Shown here: in pieces, positions 9,072 to 17,248 of the stretch
Position numbering within the stretch: the stretch's first letter is position 1
Layout: every line of letters begins with the position of its first letter
Origin: JAGQRJ01 sp041402045
Lineage (GTDB): Bacteria; Planctomycetota; J058
NCBI GenBank assembly: GCA_041402045.1
Contig: JAWKSZ010000066.1
Span: 1-48,477 of the forward strand
Direction of reading: 5' to 3'
Length of the DNA: 48,477 nucleotides
The notes under the pieces: model-generated
What the model was told of the DNA's origin: nothing
The model's input: only the letters and a program-made list of their open reading frames with translations
The model's database searches: none
Program-made: the position numbers and the translations under genes

Positions 9072-9650
9072 CTAGGCGGGCGCGCCGAGCACGATCGCCG
9101 CGAAACCGAACAGCAGGAACAGGAGGAAGCAAAAGAAGGAGCCCAGGACCCACCACGCCAAGAGGCGCCCGGCGGTCGCTTGGCCGGGCACCGGCCGCCG
9201 CATGCGCCGGGCGAGGTAGCGCGCGGCGTCGGCGTTGCGCAGAGCGAAGAACGCGGGGATCAGGAACATGAGTCCGAGGACGCCCCACACGAGCGCCATG
9301 TTGGCCGCGTTCTGCAGCTGCATGAGCAGCAGCGGGTCCCGGGACTCGCGCTCGACGATCCGCTGCCTGCGACTGGCGCGCCCCGCACCCGCCTGCTCGC
9401 TCCGGGCCCGTCGGCTCGACGGGCTCGGCCGCTCCTCCGAGCCCGACGCGAGGTCCAGGCCGCGTGGGGACGGGGGCGCCAGCTCCAGCCCGCCGTAGGC
9501 CGGCTCCGCCGGCGGCGCCGGGCTGAGGAAGATCTCGGTCTGGCACCCCGCGCAGCGCAGCTTCTTCCCCAGGAAGCGGCTGGGCCCGCGGTAGGTCCGC
9601 TGGCACCCCGGACACTGAAAGCGAATCGACTCCGACGACTGGGTAGGCAC
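9072..9650 (-). CDS. Zinc-ribbon protein with DUF4190-like membrane domain
   Basis: 192-aa protein. The N-terminus has a CPGC...CAGC zinc ribbon (about residues 12-36, FQCPGCQRTY and LRCAGCQTEIFL) of the kind at the start of many planctomycete and myxobacterial membrane proteins. A Ser/Arg-rich linker follows, then two hydrophobic spans related to the adjacent gene. GTG start at 9650 preceded by GAGGAGGGG. Together with its paralog it forms a tandem duplicated pair in which only one copy has the zinc ribbon. Function unknown. Confidence 0.7.
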   Translation of the reverse strand: MPTQSSESIRFQCPGCQRTYRGPSRFLGKKLRCAGCQTEIFLSPAPPAEPAYGGLELAPPSPRGLDLASGSEERPSPSSRRARSEQAGAGRASRRQRIVERESRDPLLLMQLQNAANMALVWGVLGLMFLIPAFFALRNADAARYLARRMRRPVPGQATAGRLLAWWVLGSFFCFLLFLLFGFAAIVLGAPA

Positions 9651-9856
9651 GCCACCCCTCCTCTCTTCTGTGGAGCCGTTGGTGCACGGCGCGGGCCGAC
9701 GGCCCAACCCGAGCCCCCGCGAGGGGGTGTCCGGCGGTTGACGCGTTCTTGCCAAGTCCCGCCCGTGCCGCAGGCAACGGGTAGGGCCAGGCCGTCACCG
9801 CGGTTGACAGCCCGCCGCGACGCGGTGCGTCGCGACCCGACGCGCGCGAGACCCGC

Positions 9857-9881
9857 TAGAATCCCGGGTTCACTGGAGGGA
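9857..9881 (+). promoter_or_regulatory. Probable -10 and ribosome site of maeB
   Basis: TAGAAT at 9857-9862 lies 26 bp before the ATG, followed by the ribosome site GGAGGG at 9875-9880. TTGACA at 9804 is too far upstream to be the matching -35. Confidence 0.4.
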
Positions 9882-9888
9882 GCCCCCC

Positions 9889-10961
<1,073 letters not shown>

Positions 10962-10965
<4 letters not shown>

Positions 10966-12222
10966 CCCAGACCGTGTCCCGCGCCTACGGCGGCGAGCAG
11001 TTCCAGTTCGGCCGCGACTACCTGATCCCCAAGCCCTTCGACCCGCGGGTCCTGCCCTGGGTCTCGACCGCGGTGGCCCGCGCCGCGATCGAGAGCGGCG
11101 TGGCGCGGATCGAGCTCGACCTGGACGAGTACCGCGAGAAGCTCATGCGGCAGGTCGACGCAGGTCGGACCCTGGTCGCGCTGCCCATGCAGCTCTCCCG
11201 CGGCGTGCTCAGCCGGATCGCGCTGCCCGAGGGCTACACCCCCAAGCTGACCGAGGTCGCGCGCCGCGCGATCGAGGAGCGGATCGCGCGCCCGGTGATC
11301 GTGGGCCCCGCGGACAAGATCCGCGAGGCCATGAAGGGCGTGCCGCTGGACGCCTACGAGATCGCCGACCCCGAGCGGATCGCCGACCCCGAGCGCCTGG
11401 TCGAGATCATGCGCGAGCGGCGCAAGCTCGAGGACCCGGACCCCGCGCGCTGCCGCGCGGACCTGAAGAACCCCTACGTCTACGCCACACTCCTGCTCGA
11501 GGCCGGCAACTGCGACGGGCTGATCGCCGCCGGCGACCGGCCCTACGCGCACATGGTCAGCCCGATCCTGCGCTACGCCAGCCGCCGGGCCGGCGTGAGC
11601 CGGGTCGCCGGGCTGCACCTGCTGCAGCTCAAGGACCGCGCGCTGTTCTTCGCCGACACCGCGCTGATCCCCGACCCCTCGGCGGAGGAGCTGGCGGAGA
11701 TCGCCATGCGCGCCTCGCGGGTGGTCCGCCGCCTGGACATTACGCCGCGCCTGGCCTTCGTGAGCTACGCCAATTTCTCCTCCCGCGCCGACAGCGACCA
11801 GGCCAAGCTGCGCCGGGCCTACAAGATCGTGCGCCAGCTGCACCCGGAGCAGACGGTGTTCCCCGGTGCAGGTCGACGTGGCGGTCGAGCCCGAGCGCTT
11901 CCGCGACCTGTTCGGCGAGCGGATCCCGGACTCCGAGGCCAACGTGCTGATCTTCCCCAACCTGCACGCGGCCAACGCCGCCTGGCGGCTCTCGCGGGTG
12001 ATCGGCGACGGCACCGCGATCGGGCCCATGCTCCTCGGGCTCAAGCGCCCGGCGAACGTGCTCGCCCGGGGCAGCACCTCCGACGAGATCTTCAACATGC
12101 TCGCGGTCACCGCCTACAACGCCGAGCGCCGCAAGATCGAAATGGCCGAGGGCACCAAGACCCGGGTGTGGCGCGTCGGCGGCAGCGAGCCGGTGCAGGT
12201 CATGGAGGGCGAGGTCCGCTGA
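10962..12222 (+). pseudogene. Phosphotransacetylase-like domain of MaeB, frameshifted
   Basis: This is the C-terminal half expected of MaeB: FGRDYLIPKPFDPRVL, then VIVGPADKI, and a PTA-type end VLIFPNLHAANAAWRL...IGPMLLGLKRPANVLARGST. The reading frame from GTG 10962 holds to about 11866, where the conserved GEMQ-D motif is broken. The remainder (QVDVAVEPERF...) runs in another frame to the stop at 12220-12222. The sequence is explained by loss of about five bases between GGT and GCAG at 11867. With both shifts repaired the whole gene encodes about 778 residues, the normal MaeB length. In relatives the domain is regulatory, binding acetyl-CoA. Recent mutation and assembly error are both possible. 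Confidence 0.8.
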
Positions 12223-12388
12223 GCGGACCCCGCGCCGACGGCGCCCCACGCCGGACCCGACCCGCTCGGGTAGGCGGGCTCTGCCTCGGCCACCCCCCGC
12301 GCACGCGCTCGGTCCGAGGCGACACAACCCCGCCCGGGATCTGGGGGCTCGAGTCGTCGCGCGGAGGCTCCCCGACCCCTCGTCCGCG

Positions 12389-12763
12389 ACTCGATCCCTG
12401 CGCGGGGTTCAAGTCCCCTCGTCGCGTGACTCGATCCCCGCGCGAAGGGTCCAGCACCCCGTGCGCTGCGACTCGAACGCCAGCGCAAGGGTCCCCGACC
12501 CTCGTCGCGCCACTCGAACGCCGTGCGAAGGGGTCTAAGTCCCCATGTTGCGTGACTCGATCCCCGCGCGAAGGTCCAGCACCCCGTGCGCTGCGACTCG
12601 AACGCCAGCGCAAGGGGTCCCCGACCCCTCGTCGCGCCACTCGAACGCCGTGCAAGGGGTCTAAGTCCCCATGTTGCGTGACTCGATCCCCGCGCGAAGG
12701 GTCCAGCACCCCGTGCGCTGCGACTCGAACGCCAGCGCAAGGGGTCCCCGACCGTCGCGCGCC
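12389..12763. repeat. Hierarchical tandem array: 42-bp units in 126-bp triplets
   Basis: The 590 bp between maeB and DUF1634 holds nine units each beginning with ACTCGA, at 12389, 12429, 12471, 12512, 12555, 12596, 12639, 12681 and 12723 (spacing 40-43 bp). After the first unit they follow an A-B-C, A-B-C, A-B order, so the higher-order period is exactly 126 bp. Most units carry a short G/C hairpin, for example GGGGTC-CCC-GACCCC in B. The first unit reads GGGGTTCAAGTCCCC, which looks like a tRNA T-arm. Frame-breaking length changes make a protein role unlikely. Confidence 0.85.
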
Positions 12764-12810
12764 TCACTCCCACGCCTGCGCGGCCCGTAAGGCGGGCTCC
12801 GGCTACTGCC

Positions 12811-13191
12811 TCAGCGCGGAGCCTCGCTCGTGACCGGCGCGGTCGACGAGCGCGGCGCGCCGAGCTCCTCGGTCAGCGCCAGGCGGCCCAGGCTGAACAC
12901 GAGCAGCGCCAGGATCAGCGCCGCCCCCAGGGCCAGCCGCGGGTGACCCTCGGCCCGGAGCTGCACCCCGGCGCCGATCAGCCGCGCCACCGGCGAGAGC
13001 AGGAGCGCGAGCACCCCCACCGACGCCAGGGCCGCGGGGTCGAGGCGCAGCGCCCCGCCCAGGGCGGACGCCGGGGGGACCACCCCCAGCGCGCCGGGGG
13101 GGGCCAGCCCCACGGTGAGCGCGAAGCAGGCGAGGGACACGGCCACCGCGAGGCCCACGCCCCAGGTCGTCAGCCGTGCAGCGCGAGCCAC
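12811..13191 (-). CDS. DUF1634 family membrane protein
   Basis: 126-aa protein with three hydrophobic spans (VGLAVAVSLACFALTVGLA, LASVGVLALLLSPVARLIGAGV and LALGAALILALLVFSLGRL). DUF1634 proteins have this size and are usually encoded next to a TauE/SafE exporter, as here. GTG start at 13191 lies 22 bp inside the exporter gene, so the two are co-translated. It probably forms part of the same anion export system; its exact role is unknown. Confidence 0.75.
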   Translation of the reverse strand: MARAARLTTWGVGLAVAVSLACFALTVGLAPPGALGVVPPASALGGALRLDPAALASVGVLALLLSPVARLIGAGVQLRAEGHPRLALGAALILALLVFSLGRLALTEELGAPRSSTAPVTSEAPR

Positions 13192-13970
13192 GCCATCTTC
13201 CCTCCCATGTAGACCAGCACCGCGACGAAGGCCAGGCTCAGCCAGCGCGCGTCGATCCGCGGGGCGACTCGCCCGCCGGCGTAGGCGCCGACCGCCATGC
13301 CCAGAGCGCAGGGCGCGGCGAGGTCGGCCCGCAGGCTCCCGCTGGCGTAGGACACCGTGGCCGCGCAGGCGGTGCTGAGCCCGACCATGACGTTCGAGCT
13401 GGCGAGCGCGACGCGCATGGGCACCCCCAGGACCTCGGTCATGAGCGGGACCTTGACCGGCCCGCCCCCGATTCCGAGCGCGCTGCAGAACCCGGTCAGC
13501 CCGCCCAGGACCAGGCCCAGCCGCGGACGTCGAGGCCAGGGCGGGTCGCCGTCGCCCTGGGGGTCCCACGTCGGCGGCTCCGCCGGAGCCTGCGCCGCCC
13601 GCGCGCGCAGCTCGCGCAGCAGGATCCGCCAGGCGGAGAAGGCGACGAGCAGCGCGAAGCAGCCGCGGAGCAAGGCCTGCGGCGCGAGCATGGCCAACCC
13701 GGTGGCGAACATGGCCACCGGGCTCGCGGCGACCTCGACCAGGATCACGGTGCGCAGGTCCGCGAGCCGCGCCTTGTCGAGGGCCACCGAGCCTGCGGCG
13801 GAGGTCGCCACGCAGCACAGGAGGCTGACCGCGATCGCCTGAGGCATGTCGATCCCGAACCCCAGGTTCAGGAGCGGGACCACGAACAGCCCCCCGCCCA
13901 GCCCGAGCAAGGCGGCGAGCATGCCGCACGCCGTGCAGCTCACGAGCAGAAGGGTGGGGGAGGGGTCCAC
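13170..13970 (-). CDS. TauE/SafE family sulfite/anion exporter
   Basis: About 266 aa with some eight membrane spans in two repeats. Each repeat opens with the glycine signature of the family: LLGLGGGLFVVPLL and LGIGGGPVKVPLM. The family moves sulfite, sulfoacetate or other sulfur anions, or is of unknown substrate. The start is set at GTG 13970 because a -10-like TACACT sits six bases upstream, suggesting a leaderless message; an in-frame ATG at 13988 overlaps that hexamer. It is followed by DUF1634 with a 22-bp overlap. Confidence 0.85.
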   Translation of the reverse strand: MDPSPTLLLVSCTACGMLAALLGLGGGLFVVPLLNLGFGIDMPQAIAVSLLCCVATSAAGSVALDKARLADLRTVILVEVAASPVAMFATGLAMLAPQALLRGCFALLVAFSAWRILLRELRARAAQAPAEPPTWDPQGDGDPPWPRRPRLGLVLGGLTGFCSALGIGGGPVKVPLMTEVLGVPMRVALASSNVMVGLSTACAATVSYASGSLRADLAAPCALGMAVGAYAGGRVAPRIDARWLSLAFVAVLVYMGGKMAWLALHG

Positions 13971-13982
13971 GGGCGCAGTGTA
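13971..13982 (-). promoter_or_regulatory. -10-like hexamer of a leaderless promoter for the TauE gene
   Basis: TACACT (13982-13977 on the minus strand) is separated by six bases from GTG 13970. No ribosome site fits between them. Confidence 0.35.
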
Positions 13983-14016
13983 GCGCATGCCCCCGCGAGC
14001 TCAGGACCTGGAGCGG

Positions 14017-14259
14017 CTATCCGCTCAAGCGCTTGCGGTCGATCGCCTGCGGCACCTGGCCGTAGCGCGGGAACCCCTGCTCCTGGTGTTTGCTGTAGAC
14101 GAGCTCACCGTCGACCGTGACGTCGAACACCCCGCCCCGTCCGGGCACGAGGGTGATCTCGGTAGCGTCCTTGCCGTACTTCGCCTCGAGTTCGGCGACG
14201 AGACCCGTCGCCTGCGGCAAGTAGTTTCAAGCGTTGCAGTAGGTGATCTGGACCTTCAT
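14017..14259 (-). CDS. SelW/SelT/SelH-family selenoprotein (UGA = selenocysteine)
   Basis: 80-aa thioredoxin-like protein read from ATG 14259 through an in-frame TGA at 14229-14227. The N-terminus reads MKVQITYCNAU with U at residue 11, the CxxU redox motif of Rdx/SelW proteins. After it come NYLPQATGLVAELE and the family hallmarks PGRGGVFDVTVDGELVYSK and GFPR. AGGAGG lies nine bases before the ATG, and there is no good start after the TGA, which argues against a shorter protein. A SECIS-type hairpin follows the TGA at the expected distance. A gene caller would truncate it to about 67 residues. It is 24 bp downstream of a membrane-protein gene. Bacterial SelW-like proteins are thought to act in thiol redox reactions. 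Confidence 0.92.
14194..14212 (-). promoter_or_regulatory. Bacterial SECIS element
   Basis: On the minus strand GGCGACG-GGTCT-CGTCGCC forms a perfect 7-bp stem with a GGUCU apical loop. The stem starts 15 nt after the UGA. The GGUCU loop is the same as I recall for the E. coli formate dehydrogenase SECIS, where the loop guanines contact SelB. It lies inside the coding region, as bacterial SECIS elements do. Confidence 0.88.
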
Positions 14260-14283
14260 GGTGGGGATCCTCCTACCGCGAGC

Positions 14284-14823
14284 CTACCTCGGTCGGCGGC
14301 CGTCGCCAGCGCGAGGGAGCCGGGCCGAGGCCGAGGCCAAGGCGGGCTCCGGCGCGCGCAGGCGCACGCGCTGGCGGCGCTCCAGGGCGCGTTCGCTCTG
14401 GGGCTCGATCAAGACCCGGGCCAGGCCGCGGCCGAGCTCCCGGGCGTGGCGGTGCTTGGCGAACTCGAGGGCGACGTAGGCGCGGAACCCCATGAAGCCG
14501 ATCGCGCCGCCGACCAGGCCGCCCGCCAGGCCCCCCGCGCGGTGCCCGCAGACGCCGATCAGGGCCACCGGGATCAGGCCGATCGAGGTCAGCGCGCTGG
14601 GCGGGCGCCAGCCCCAGCAGCGCGCCACGACCGTCGCCGCGGCCCCGAACAGGGCGACCGCGCCGCCCTCGAGCAGCCCCTGGACCGGGAGCCGCGGCGG
14701 ACCGAACACGTCGATCCCGAAGCGGTGGTCGGCGTAGGCCCCCACGATCAGGCAGCCCAGCGCGAGGCAGGCGAGGAAGGTCAACAGGCTCAGGGTCTCG
14801 CCCGGGGCGGGTCTCTCGTGCAT
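14284..14823 (-). CDS. Hypothetical membrane protein
   Basis: 179-aa protein starting at ATG 14823 with GGAGAG upstream. Hydrophobic spans are visible at about residues 14-31 (LSLLTFLACLALGCLIVGAY), 53-64, 77-90 and a glycine-rich one near 100-116 (AGGLAGGLVGGAIGFMGF). It ends in a long Arg/Ala-rich cytoplasmic tail. I recognise no family. It lies 24 bp before the selenoprotein gene on the same strand, so they are probably co-transcribed, but a functional link is only inference. Confidence 0.6.
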   Translation of the reverse strand: MHERPAPGETLSLLTFLACLALGCLIVGAYADHRFGIDVFGPPRLPVQGLLEGGAVALFGAAATVVARCWGWRPPSALTSIGLIPVALIGVCGHRAGGLAGGLVGGAIGFMGFRAYVALEFAKHRHARELGRGLARVLIEPQSERALERRQRVRLRAPEPALASASARLPRAGDGRRPR

Positions 14824-14938
14824 GGTGCGCTCTCCAACCACCGATTGGCGGTGGGGAGCGAGAGCGTTAGCCGGGCCGAGAACGCTTCAGCGGCGCCCCT
14901 TGCCCCAGCCCGTCGTTGCCCTGGCTCGGAAGAAGGCT

Positions 14939-15100
14939 GAACCGCCAAGGACGCCAAGGACGCCAAGGCTCCGCTGATTCAGTCACCTTGCGCAGTTAAG
15001 AGAAGATGACTGAGACCCCCCTCACTCCTTGCTCAATCTCCGCCTCTCGAGGCGATACAGCGTGGCGGAGCCTTGGCGTCCTTGGCGTCCTTGGCGGTTC
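14939..15100. mobile_element. 162-bp MITE-like palindromic element with perfect 36-bp inverted repeats
   Basis: The left arm 14939-14974 and right arm 15065-15100 are exact reverse complements over 36 bp. The arm is built from a 9-bp repeat (three tandem CGCCAAGGA-type units after GAAC) and ends CTCCGC. The 90-bp centre holds no gene. The arm is the same family as the outer arms at 1929-2311 and resembles the single arm at 40668. It could be a non-autonomous mobile element or a REP-like hairpin; no transposase is in the window. It fills the 400-bp gap between the membrane protein and the PilZ gene. Confidence 0.85.
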
Positions 15101-15222
15101 TATCTCCCGTTCTTGCCCGCGCGGTTGGAACGGCCTCACGGGCACGAGGGAAGGCGGCGTCCGCCCGTACATGCCGAGGGCCGGCGGATCGCCGGCCCCG
15201 AGCGCGCGCGACTGCGGGCGGG

Positions 15223-15579
15223 CTACGAGTAGCGCGCCTGGTACTCCGCGTAGCGACGCAGGATGTAGTCGATGATGATGTTCTTCTCGAAGAGCGGAAT
15301 GTGGACGAACTGGCAGCCGAAGCCGAACTCGTTCTCCTTCTTCTTGTGCCAGAGCACCTTCGCTATGACGTTGATCTCCTTGGGGTAGGAGTCGATCTTG
15401 AAGTCGAGGGCGATCTGGCTCTGCACCGGGGGCAGCGTCTCGCAGGTAATGAACGCGCCCTCCGGCCCCAAGTTCACGATCCGGACGAGGAGCTCGTCCG
15501 ATTCGGGCTCGGAGAGGTTCTTTACCTGAGCTTCGAGATCGGTGTCTAGGCGCCGATACCTACGTTTTTCCTTGCCCAC
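15223..15579 (-). CDS. PilZ-domain protein
   Basis: 118-aa single-domain PilZ protein. The N-terminal arginine motif is RRYRRLD, the second motif appears as NLGPEGAF, where the usual serine of (D/N)xSxxG is glycine, and the end is VLWHKKKENEFGFGCQFVHI, typical of the beta-barrel. PilZ proteins bind cyclic di-GMP and control motility, polysaccharide or surface behaviour. The changed second motif leaves binding uncertain. GTG start with TAAGGA upstream. A paralog follows in tandem at 15729-16085. Confidence 0.85.
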   Translation of the reverse strand: MGKEKRRYRRLDTDLEAQVKNLSEPESDELLVRIVNLGPEGAFITCETLPPVQSQIALDFKIDSYPKEINVIAKVLWHKKKENEFGFGCQFVHIPLFEKNIIIDYILRRYAEYQARYS

Positions 15580-15728
15580 TAACGCACGTCCTTACGCAGG
15601 GCAGATTTGCGATGAGCAGACTATGACAGATGCTTCGGGCCGACTCAACAGGAGCTGAGCCGTGAATTCCTCCCCGATCGCCGGGGTGGCCAAGACCCTG
15701 GCCGGCTCAGGGGTTCGGCAGGGCGCGC

Positions 15729-16085
15729 TCAGAGCACGAACTCCCGGCCGTGGGTCCGCTGCCCCAGGGCGAACTCGTGGATCGCGGCCTGGTCCTTCTT
15801 GGAGACCTGCTCGAACTGGCAGCCGAAGCCATGGGGCGCGCCGTCGAGCCCCGTGCGGTGCCAGAGGACCCGAGCCACGAGGCTGATCGCGGCTCCCCCC
15901 TGTTCGAGCTGGAAGTCGAGGACCAGGCGCCCGTTCTTGGGGAACAGCACGCGGCTGGTGACGAAGGCGCCGGACGGGCCAACGTTGAGCAGCACGGCGT
16001 CCTCGGTCTCGAAGGTGTCGAGGTCGGTGATCTCGACGTCCACGCTGACCGGCAGTCGATCGAACCGCCGCCGCTCCTTGCTCAC
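15729..16085 (-). CDS. PilZ-domain protein, paralog
   Basis: 118-aa PilZ protein of the same length as its neighbour, with RRRFDRLPV at the N-terminus, NVGPSGAFV for the second motif (again glycine in place of serine) and VARVLWHRTG...HGFGCQFEQV in the barrel. The pair arose by tandem duplication. The 149 bp between them contain no gene. Both lie downstream of the EI24-like gene on the same strand. GTG start. Possible c-di-GMP receptor; the target is unknown. Confidence 0.83.
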   Translation of the reverse strand: MSKERRRFDRLPVSVDVEITDLDTFETEDAVLLNVGPSGAFVTSRVLFPKNGRLVLDFQLEQGGAAISLVARVLWHRTGLDGAPHGFGCQFEQVSKKDQAAIHEFALGQRTHGREFVL

Positions 16086-16189
16086 ACACCCTGCCTTGCC
16101 CGCGCACCTCCCCCCAGGGGAGGCTTGCCGTCCACGGTAGTCGCGCCCGCGGCCGGCTCAAGCCTGGGCGCGGAGATTCCTGGGGATCG

Positions 16190-17248
16190 CTACTTGCGGT
16201 CGAGCTCGAGGAACAACAGCGCCCCGCCGGCGCAGGCGGCGGGGATCACGAACACGTTCACCACCGGGATCGCGATCAAGAAGCAGAACGAGATCCCGTA
16301 GCCCAGGAAGCGCCACTGGTGCAGCGACCACAGGCGCCACTTCTCCCGGGTGGAGTAGGTGCGGCGCACGAGGTTTATGTCGCTGTAGTCCATGCCCGCG
16401 AAGATCGCCGGGGGCAGCACCAGCCACACCACGCTCCCCAGGAACGGGATCAGGTTGATCGGGAGCAGGATCACGAACAGGAGGCCCTGGAGCAGGGTCA
16501 GGAACACCGCGTCGATCAGGGCCACCACGAGGTTCGCGTAGAACGCGGAGAACTCGAAGCTGACCTCGTCCTGGATCTCGAGCACCGCCCGGTCCGTGGC
16601 CTCGGTCAGCATTTCCATGAACGGCATGAACACGAGCTTGTAGAGCAGGCTGAAGGGGAAGGCCACGATCAGCCACAGCGCGAGCAAGGGCACGACCACG
16701 AACACCGCGGCCCGCGCGATCAACCCCAGGAAATAGACGACCCAGGAGAGCGAATACCAGAACCAGCCGGTCCAGCTCTCGAGCCGGTCGGGGCCGGTGA
16801 GCTCGACGAGCCACCCCGAGAGCACCCAGGCCAGGGCGAAGGCCAGCCCCACCGCGACCAGGTTCAGGATCAGGGGCACGATCGAGTACTTCCACAGGGA
16901 CGGGCTGCGCACGATCCGCCCCGCGCCGCGGGGGAGGTAGGTCATGCCGCGGAACAGCTCGCGCAGCCAGCCCTTGCCCGGGACGAGCCGGGCCCCGGCC
17001 TCGGCGGAGACGTAGACCACGCCGCAGCGCGAGCACGTCTGCTGGGCGAGGTTCGCGGGGACCTCCCCCGTGGCTTCGGTCCCCGGGATCAGGAGCCCGC
17101 AGCGCGGGCAGCGCTTGCCGCGGTTGGGGAGCAAAGGGTTCTCGAAGGCGAAGCGCGCGACCGCCAGCGCGTCGCGCTCGGCGTCGCTGGGGAGGGTCAC
17201 CAGCTCACCGGAGGGCTCGCTCGCAGGCTCGGCGGGGTCGTCGCTCAT
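16190..17248 (-). CDS. EI24/CysZ-like membrane protein with zinc ribbon
   Basis: 352-aa protein. The N-terminal 80 residues carry a zinc ribbon (KRCPRCGLLIPG and TCSRCGVVYVS). The rest is an EI24/CysZ-type integral domain with several spans (IVPLILNLVAVGLAFALAWVL, YFLGLIARAAVFVVVPLLAL, LLQGLLFVILLPINLIPFLG, FLGYGISFCFLIAIPVVNV). The amphipathic segment FPFSLLYKLVFMPFMEML is typical of EI24. CysZ transports sulfate, but most EI24 members are uncharacterised and the zinc ribbon is not part of CysZ. Its ATG overlaps the TGA of the HtrA gene (ATGA, 17245-17248), so they are coupled. Confidence 0.8.
   Translation of the reverse strand: MSDDPAEPASEPSGELVTLPSDAERDALAVARFAFENPLLPNRGKRCPRCGLLIPGTEATGEVPANLAQQTCSRCGVVYVSAEAGARLVPGKGWLRELFRGMTYLPRGAGRIVRSPSLWKYSIVPLILNLVAVGLAFALAWVLSGWLVELTGPDRLESWTGWFWYSLSWVVYFLGLIARAAVFVVVPLLALWLIVAFPFSLLYKLVFMPFMEMLTEATDRAVLEIQDEVSFEFSAFYANLVVALIDAVFLTLLQGLLFVILLPINLIPFLGSVVWLVLPPAIFAGMDYSDINLVRRTYSTREKWRLWSLHQWRFLGYGISFCFLIAIPVVNVFVIPAACAGGALLFLELDRK

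Noticed and set aside
12380..12430. tRNA gene suggested by GGGGTTCAAGTCCCC
   Set aside because: Only a T-arm-like hairpin is present. No D-arm, anticodon arm or acceptor pairing could be built around it.
12389..12763. CRISPR array
   Set aside because: The units are contiguous variants of one sequence with no unique spacers, and there are no cas genes.
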